From Candidatus Kapaibacterium sp. (lineage in GTDB: Bacteria > Bacteroidota > Ignavibacteria > Kapaibacteriales > WFXC01): a DNA stretch of 59,697 nucleotides. A program made the translations under genes and the position numbers. The stretch's first letter is position 1; each line of letters begins with the position of its first letter. Under the pieces are notes generated by a model that was not told where the DNA came from, did no database searches, and saw nothing but the letters and a program-made list of their open reading frames with translations. Location: the NCBI GenBank assembly GCA_015490805.1, contig WFXC01000030.1, positions 1 through 59,697 on the forward strand, written 5' to 3'. Positions 54,169 to 59,697 of the stretch are shown here, in pieces.

Positions 54169-57100
54169 ATGAACACAAAGGTAGTCCACCGGATTTTTGC
54201 ATTTCTTTCTTTTGCTATTGCATTGGTGGTGTACTTGCTGACCGTTCAACCAACGGTGCCTTTTTGGGACTGTGGAGAATTTATTGCGGCAGCAGTCCAT
54301 CAGCAGGTACCGCACCCACCGGGAGCACCATTGTTCCTGATGATCGGTAAAGTTTTCCACACCCTTATTCCCTTTGGTGATCAGGCCTGGCGGGTGAACC
54401 TGGTCTCTGTTGTTTCCAGTGCACTGGTCGTTTTGTTTACATACCTGATCACTGTCCGCCTGCTCCGGTTGATTTATCGGAAATCGCCGGAGACGCCTGG
54501 GCAGGCACTGGCAGTCTACGGTTCTGCTTTTATCGGAGCGATGGCGCTGACATTCAGCGATACATTCTGGTTTAATGCGGTGGAGGCAGAAGTCTACGCA
54601 ATGTCCACACTGTTCGTGGCGCTGATTGTTTATCTGATGCTGCGGTGGTATATGGCGCCTGATCGGCCCGGCAACGAGTGGTATTTGCTGCTCATTGCCT
54701 ATCTGATTGGGTTGTCCACGGGAGTTCACCTGTTGAGTATTCTGACGATCTTTTCGCTGGTGATGCTGGTTTATTTCCGCTACTATCCGTTTACCTGGAA
54801 AACATTTTTTGGGGCGGGACTCCTGGCAGTTCTGGTCTTCTGGATTGTCTATCCGGGGGTTGTGAAGTGGTTTCCAACGATGTTGGCAGGGGATTTACCT
54901 TTTCGAACGCCTGCCCGTGAACATGTAGTTGAGGACAGTCCTATGGTACGCCTCTTAGCTATTGCGATCCTTGTCGGTGTTGCTGTACTTTTTTGGCGTG
55001 TTGGATATAAGCAGAAAAAGCCGCTGGTAGCAATTGCGGCAGGCTCTTTCTTGCTGATTATTCTGGGATATACCACCTATGTGCAAGTGTTGTTGCGAGC
55101 CAATGCTCACCCACCAATGAACGAAAACGCTCCAACAACACTGGACAAACTGGTATCCTATCTGAATCGTGAACAGTACGGCGAAGCTCCCCTCTGGCCC
55201 CGACGGTATCAGACCGATGATTACATTGCCCGCAATTACGAAAAGTACGGCAAATGGTATCCACCGGAATATGTGCCAGTTCGCCGAAAAGACGGTTCTC
55301 GCATTAGCATACCAAAGTTTACGCGTATCAATGCAGGAGGAGAGCTCAACTACTTGTGGTCTTACCAGATACAGCATATGTATTTCCGCTACTTTGCCTG
55401 GAACTTTGTAGGCAGAATGAGCGATATTCAGGATGCACCAGCCGCCTTTTTCCCTTCCGAACAGCTCAAGGATCAATGGTTGTACCAGACGCCGTACAAG
55501 TTTTTGTTCCCCATCCAGTTCTTTGCCTTGCCCCTGCTTTTTGGATTGATCGGGCTTGTGGTCCATTGGTCGAAAGATCGGCGCACCGCCTTTGTGTTTT
55601 TTATCCTCTTCCTGGTTCTCGGCGTCGTTGCTGCTATTGCCCAGAATCAGCAGGAACCACAGCCGCGGGAGCGGGATTACTTCTACGCCGGATCGTTTAT
55701 GGTGTGGGCAATCTGGATTGGCATTGGAGTAATGGGTGTCATTGAATGGATCAGCGCCCGGCAAAAGTCGCTCAGTGCGTGGCTGGAGTCCCGGCAGATG
55801 CCTTCTCTGTCCACGGCAGTGGTTGCCGCGATCCTGATTGTTGCGCTGCTGGCAGTGCCCGTGAATATGGCGATTGGTGGATGGGAAATCCACGATCGGT
55901 CGGACAACTATATGCCATTTGACTATGCCTATAACATTTTGCAGAGCGTTGAGCCAGATGCGATTGTTTTTACCAATGGCGACAATGATACGTTCCCCGT
56001 CTGGTATATGCAGGACGTGGAAGGCGTCCGGCGGGACGTGCGCATTGTCAATCTCAGTCTGGGCAATACGCTGTGGTATATCTACCAGCTTAAGAATGAG
56101 TCGCCGTGGGGCGCAAAAAAGATCCCGCTGAGTTTTCCGGATGAAAAGCTGCTGGCTGATGAATACAGCCCTGAAGCGCTCTCGTATGAGTTCGGACCGG
56201 CAAAGACCGTTGAGATACCGGTGAAGCCGGAGATCCTGGCACAGTTTACGGATGATACAACCATCATCAATCGGGGGGCGGTGGAGATTACTTTCACCGG
56301 TAGGCCAATGTCGAAGCGAGATGGCGAGCAAATGTACTTATTCCGGGTGCAGGATTTGTTGGTGATAGATATTTTGAAGCAGACGAAATTCGAGCGACCG
56401 GTGTACTATTCTTCATCTGTTGGACCGGATGCCTACTGTGGTCTGGAAGATTACTTCCGTGCGGAAGGGTTAGCCTATCGAATTTGCCCGGTTCCAGTGT
56501 CCCGGGGAATACGTTCCAACTATGCCGTCAATGAAGCGGTGATGGATCAGACCCTGTTGAATGTGCTCCCGGATGAGGAGTTTTATCGTGAGTTCCACTA
56601 CGGGATGAAGTTGCGGAATTTAACCGATTCTGGTGCTTATTACGACGAACCGAACCGGCGTCCTATCAGCAGTTACCGCGCTGCCTATCTCAATTACGCC
56701 TATGCATTGTTCCGGGATTTGAACAAACCGGATAAGGGGGCAGCAGTACTCGACACAATGAACAAGTACATTTCGCCAGAGCTGTTCCCGATGCCGTATC
56801 CGATGAACCTGCAGGTTGCAGAATTGTATGATCGGGCGGGGAAGAAAGAGCAGGCACGGCGGTTTGCTCTTCAGACTATTCAGCAGTGTAAGCTGTTGAT
56901 AGAAAAGCCGTACTTACGGGATCAGGATTACTACGCCCGAAGCTATGATCCTTACATCACTGCTGCCAGAGCCTATGAGTTGATTAAAGATTACGATGGG
57001 GCGATTGCAATGCTGGAACAGTATGTGGCAGCAACCGGAGATAAGACCACACAGGCGCGAATCGACCAGTTGCGAATTCAGAAGTATGAGGTACAGGGCG

Positions 57101-57294
57101 ACTATAAGCAGGCGTTGCAGGTTGCAGAAGAAATTCTGACAAAGTACCAGCAGAGTGATGATCGATTGATGCGGGCACTGGTGCCAGCACTGGAGCGGAA
57201 GATAACTGATTTACGCCATAAACTTCGGGGTGATACAGCAGCGGCTTTCCTGGATACAGAGGATGCAGGGGATCAACAGATTCTTCTGCCCTGA
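54169..57294 (+). CDS. DUF2723-family GT-C membrane glycosyltransferase
   Basis: 1041 residues. About 11-13 membrane helices in the first 600, with the GT-C-like loop PFWDCGEFIAAA (31-42) whose acidic pair is the likely catalytic site, HPPGAPLF next to it and a later large extracytoplasmic region, ending in TPR-like helices (about 850-1030). DUF2723 is widespread in Bacteroidota; the animal relative TMEM260 is a protein O-mannosyltransferase. Inference: a polyprenyl-phosphate-sugar-dependent glycosyltransferase acting outside the inner membrane. The next gene, 16 bases on, could make its donor. ATG at 54169. Confidence 0.85.
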   Translation: MNTKVVHRIFAFLSFAIALVVYLLTVQPTVPFWDCGEFIAAAVHQQVPHPPGAPLFLMIGKVFHTLIPFGDQAWRVNLVSVVSSALVVLFTYLITVRLLRLIYRKSPETPGQALAVYGSAFIGAMALTFSDTFWFNAVEAEVYAMSTLFVALIVYLMLRWYMAPDRPGNEWYLLLIAYLIGLSTGVHLLSILTIFSLVMLVYFRYYPFTWKTFFGAGLLAVLVFWIVYPGVVKWFPTMLAGDLPFRTPAREHVVEDSPMVRLLAIAILVGVAVLFWRVGYKQKKPLVAIAAGSFLLIILGYTTYVQVLLRANAHPPMNENAPTTLDKLVSYLNREQYGEAPLWPRRYQTDDYIARNYEKYGKWYPPEYVPVRRKDGSRISIPKFTRINAGGELNYLWSYQIQHMYFRYFAWNFVGRMSDIQDAPAAFFPSEQLKDQWLYQTPYKFLFPIQFFALPLLFGLIGLVVHWSKDRRTAFVFFILFLVLGVVAAIAQNQQEPQPRERDYFYAGSFMVWAIWIGIGVMGVIEWISARQKSLSAWLESRQMPSLSTAVVAAILIVALLAVPVNMAIGGWEIHDRSDNYMPFDYAYNILQSVEPDAIVFTNGDNDTFPVWYMQDVEGVRRDVRIVNLSLGNTLWYIYQLKNESPWGAKKIPLSFPDEKLLADEYSPEALSYEFGPAKTVEIPVKPEILAQFTDDTTIINRGAVEITFTGRPMSKRDGEQMYLFRVQDLLVIDILKQTKFERPVYYSSSVGPDAYCGLEDYFRAEGLAYRICPVPVSRGIRSNYAVNEAVMDQTLLNVLPDEEFYREFHYGMKLRNLTDSGAYYDEPNRRPISSYRAAYLNYAYALFRDLNKPDKGAAVLDTMNKYISPELFPMPYPMNLQVAELYDRAGKKEQARRFALQTIQQCKLLIEKPYLRDQDYYARSYDPYITAARAYELIKDYDGAIAMLEQYVAATGDKTTQARIDQLRIQKYEVQGDYKQALQVAEEILTKYQQSDDRLMRALVPALERKITDLRHKLRGDTAAAFLDTEDAGDQQILLP

Positions 57295-57310
57295 TGTAAG
57301 ATGATAAGGC

Positions 57311-58066
57311 GTGGAATCAAAGCAGCGAACATCCATTCAGCAACCAGCAGCTAACATACCGCTTGTGTCGCTAATTATCCCCGCATACAATGAAGAGGGA
57401 CGAATTGGCAACACTTTGCGTACCGTTCTCCAGTATCTGGAGCAGCAGCCGTACGAATGGGAAGTGCTGGTTGTTGATGATGGATCAACGGACCAAACGG
57501 CGGCAGTGGTGGCACAATTCCCAGCAGTAAAGCTTTTGCAGTTACCGGAGAATCGAGGAAAAGGAGCCGCCGTGAAGGAGGGAATGTTGCACGCCCGAGG
57601 CGCAATTCGGGTTTTTTCCGACGCAGATCTTTCGACCCCGATCACGGAATTGCCAAAGTTGCTGGAGTGCATCCGGTCCGGATGCGATGTCTGCATTGGC
57701 AGTCGGGCACTTCGACCAGAGCTGGTACGGCGGCATCAACCGTGGTACCGGGAAACGATGGGCAAAATTTTTAATGTTATTGTCCAGTTGCTGGTGATGC
57801 GAGGCATTAAAGATACACAGTGCGGATTCAAGGCATTTCGGGCGGAGGTCGTTGAAACAGTGTTCCCGCAGCTCCGGACAATGGGCTTTGCTTTTGATGT
57901 TGAAGTGCTGTTGCTGGCTCGCCGGGCGGGATATTCCATTTGCGAAATTCCGGTACTATGGTACAACGATGAGCGGTCCAGAGTGCATCCAATTCGAGAC
58001 GCCACGAAAATGCTCATTGAGCTGCTGAGGATTCGGTTCCGCCATTGGCGCCGTTCCCGGAGCTGA
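57311..58066 (+). CDS. Polyprenyl-phosphate glycosyltransferase (dolichyl-P-glucose synthase-like GT2)
   Basis: 251 residues, GTG start. GT-A motifs DDGS (56-59) and SDADLSTP (103-110), then the GIKDTQCGFKAFR loop that is typical of dolichyl-phosphate beta-glucosyltransferase relatives. No membrane anchor helices are visible. Makes a lipid-phosphate sugar from a nucleotide sugar on the cytoplasmic side. Placed between the DUF2723 gene and an MFS transporter, it is a natural donor synthase for the former. Confidence 0.9.
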   Translation: MESKQRTSIQQPAANIPLVSLIIPAYNEEGRIGNTLRTVLQYLEQQPYEWEVLVVDDGSTDQTAAVVAQFPAVKLLQLPENRGKGAAVKEGMLHARGAIRVFSDADLSTPITELPKLLECIRSGCDVCIGSRALRPELVRRHQPWYRETMGKIFNVIVQLLVMRGIKDTQCGFKAFRAEVVETVFPQLRTMGFAFDVEVLLLARRAGYSICEIPVLWYNDERSRVHPIRDATKMLIELLRIRFRHWRRSRS

Positions 58067-58073
58067 CATTCTG

Positions 58074-59297
58074 ATGGCAACACCGCTCTGGAGACGGAAT
58101 CTCTGGATCCTGCTGATAGCGCAGTCTGTGGTGATGATCGGGATCAGTGCAGCATTTCCGTTGTTACCGCTCTACGTGCGAGAACTGGGAGTCACTGAAT
58201 TACGGCAGGCGCAGCGGTGGTCCGGGATCATTCAGGCAGCCCCATTTCTGGTAGCTGTTTTTGCCATTCCATTATGGGGCACCTTGGCGGATCGCTATGG
58301 GAGGAAGTTGATGGTGCTTCGGGCGGTGCTGGGGCTGGCAATTGTGACGGGATTGATGGCGATCGTGCAGTCCGTTGAACAGTTGCTGGTAGTACGGTTG
58401 CTTCAGGGCGCGCTGACCGGTTTTATCGCCTCTGTGTTAGCTCTCATTACAGCAACGGTGCCGCCGCAGTATGCGGGGTATGCTATCAGTATGCACCAGG
58501 GATCTATTGCTGCCGGTGCGATGGTTGGTCCACTGATCGGCGGTGCACTGGCGGATTTAGTGAGCATTCGCAGTGTGTTCCTCCTGGTTGCCTGTCTGGC
58601 GCTCGTCAGTACCGGTATTGTACTGATAGGCGTCCGTGAACCACCGATGCGGTTGGCAACGACTGCTGGCGTGACGGCTTTGCGGCAGAATCTTCGATAT
58701 GCGCTGCGGAAGCGCCGAATTCTCCAGCTCCTGGTGATGACTGTACTTGCGCAGGCTGGGATCGTGTTTACCGTCCCTATTTTCCCGTACTATCTGGAGC
58801 ATCTGGGCGCAACGCCCCACTGGCTGGCAACCATTACGGGCGTAATGCTGGGGACCACAGGGTTTTTTCTGGCGGCAATGGCGCCTTTCTGGGGCAGGCG
58901 GATCGATCGCTCCGGTCCGCATCGTGTGCTCCGGATCACCATACCCGCCGGAGCGCTGGCAGTCGCTGCACAGGGTATAGTGCCATCGTATTGGTGGATT
59001 CTTCCATTCCGGGTGTGGATCGGCATATTTCTGGCGGGAGTGATCCCCGCACTGTATGCAGCGCTCAACCGGTGTGTCCCTCAAGAACGCAAAGCGGGCA
59101 TAATGGGCATTGGCTCCAGCGCTACGCTTCTGGGCAATCTCATAGGACCGCTTGCCAGTGGCTGGATTGCCGCTACCTGGAGTATGGAAGCGTGTTTCTT
59201 CGTTGCCGCTTTCCTGCTGTTCTGCGTCCTTGCACTCCCCATTGCTTTCCCGCTTGCGGCGTCTGAAGAGAAGGCAGTGCCCGCGGAGGAATGTTGA
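58074..59297 (+). CDS. MFS multidrug-type transporter
   Basis: 407 residues, 12 helices. GTLADRYGRKLMVLRAV between helices 2 and 3 is the MFS signature, and the overall pattern matches the drug-proton antiporter branch. Seven bases after the GT2 gene, so in the same operon. Substrate unknown; a role in moving a glycan precursor is possible but not shown. Confidence 0.88.
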   Translation: MATPLWRRNLWILLIAQSVVMIGISAAFPLLPLYVRELGVTELRQAQRWSGIIQAAPFLVAVFAIPLWGTLADRYGRKLMVLRAVLGLAIVTGLMAIVQSVEQLLVVRLLQGALTGFIASVLALITATVPPQYAGYAISMHQGSIAAGAMVGPLIGGALADLVSIRSVFLLVACLALVSTGIVLIGVREPPMRLATTAGVTALRQNLRYALRKRRILQLLVMTVLAQAGIVFTVPIFPYYLEHLGATPHWLATITGVMLGTTGFFLAAMAPFWGRRIDRSGPHRVLRITIPAGALAVAAQGIVPSYWWILPFRVWIGIFLAGVIPALYAALNRCVPQERKAGIMGIGSSATLLGNLIGPLASGWIAATWSMEACFFVAAFLLFCVLALPIAFPLAASEEKAVPAEEC

Positions 59298-59697
59298 GAT
59301 CGCTGAAGACAGCCAACGGTAACCTTCCCACTTTGCCGGTGCAGAACGCTGACATTCGCCGGCAGGAAATGCATTCTAAGGGATGCGTTCCCGGCGAACC
59401 GGGAGCGCCGACTTTAGTCGGCAAAGAGATGCACCCTAAAGGGTGCATTCCCAGTAGATGCACACTAAAGTGTGCGCTCCCCAGTAACAGGGAGCACCTC
59501 ACTGGGAGCGCCGACTTCAGTCGGCAAAGAAAGTGCACCCTAAGGGGGTGCGTTCCCGGTAAATACACACTGAAGTGAGCGTTTCCAGCACAGTACGTAG
59601 GGGCGAAGCGCTGCTTCGCCCGATGGGCGACCCAGTGGGTCGCCCCCACGGGATCAGGAATTCCCTCTTCCTCCGGAAGAAGGTAAGGGTGAGGGCA
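59298..59697. repeat. Palindromic repeat island C
   Basis: About 400 bases without a gene. Units: GCATTCTaagGGATGC (59371-59386); GCCGACTttAGTCGGC (59407-59422); TGCACCCTaaAGGGTGCA (59430-59447); TGCACACTaaAGTGTGCG (59459-59476); GCCGACTtcAGTCGGC (59510-59525); TGCACCC with extra G (59534-59552); a worn TACACACT copy (59564-59581); GGGCGAAGC/GCTTCGCCC (59601-59621); GGGCGACCCA/TGGGTCGCCC (59625-59645); CCCTCTTCC/GGAAGAAGG with AAGGGTGAGGGC tail (from 59663). Same unit types and similar order as 18645-18932. The island may continue past the window edge. Confidence 0.85.

Noticed and set aside
54955-56331. Long open frame antisense to the DUF2723 gene (458 codons)
   Set aside because: It has no recognisable domain, lacks a ribosome-binding site and mirrors a strongly supported membrane protein gene.
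59298-59697. Possible CRISPR array in the repeat-rich end
   Set aside because: Units are different palindromes at irregular spacing with no constant repeat and no regular spacers; no cas genes nearby.

Overview
The window looks like a chromosomal segment of a Bacteroidota/Chlorobi-type bacterium, probably a heterotrophic lineage near Kapabacteria or Ignavibacteria. Evidence: a PorX-type regulator (receiver plus PglZ-like domain), a secreted protein with a type IX secretion (T9SS) C-terminal tail, a PorW/SprE-like TPR lipoprotein, DUF2723 and an hpf-hprK pair, plus several TAnnTTTG boxes upstream of genes. Taxonomy below phylum level is inference. Genes are dense and often coupled by ATGA or TGATG overlaps. 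I saw no rRNA, tRNA, CRISPR array, complete insertion sequence or prophage.

Layout. 1-1486: 3' end of a tail-fibre-like surface protein with an S74-type chaperone domain. 1636-2510: a decayed defence islet (frameshifted hepT, intact mntA, stub of a DNA methyltransferase) next to a ClpB gene that stops before its second ATPase domain (2656-3981). 3978-7331: GT4, GT9 and GT4 glycosyltransferases. 7526-10691: a phosphofructokinase-like gene, hutI, folB and folK. 10738-12135: divergent KamA-family radical SAM enzyme. 12371-17438: a tandem pair of M14 peptidase homologues, the first with its active site lost, followed by an ABC-class ATPase. 17523-18644: membrane GT2. 18645-18932: palindromic repeat island. 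18933-21239: ECF-like sigma factor and a T9SS cargo protein. 21465-24284: accB, accC, gcvH and a small membrane protein. 24566-25879: MATE/ANKH-like membrane protein.

26122-34216 is a tightly packed polysaccharide locus: asparagine-synthetase-like amidotransferase, two-domain dehydrogenase, two putative (alpha/alpha)6-barrel proteins flanking a formyltransferase-like protein, and a WecG/TagA transferase. 34213-40768 on the minus strand holds an SDR, two uncharacterised proteins, an O-antigen-ligase-like protein, TsaE and PorX. 40884-46172: a putative outer-membrane barrel, hpf, hprK, a peptide-binding lipoprotein and an MFS transporter. 46169-47992: LON-domain protein, ispD, clpS. 47943-53021 (minus) reads PorW-like lipoprotein, PAS histidine kinase, sigma-54 response regulator, small acidic protein. 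53147-59297: sulfotransferase, DUF2723 membrane glycosyltransferase, polyprenyl-phosphate GT2 and MFS transporter. 59298-59697 is a second palindromic repeat island.

Taken together the segment is rich in cell-envelope functions: glycan synthesis and ligation, probable lipid-linked protein glycosylation, and T9SS secretion with its regulation. The most unusual items are the active/inactive M14 pair, the six-gene polysaccharide locus, the PorW-like/sigma-54 operon, the half-length ClpB and the modular palindrome islands whose stems co-vary between copies.
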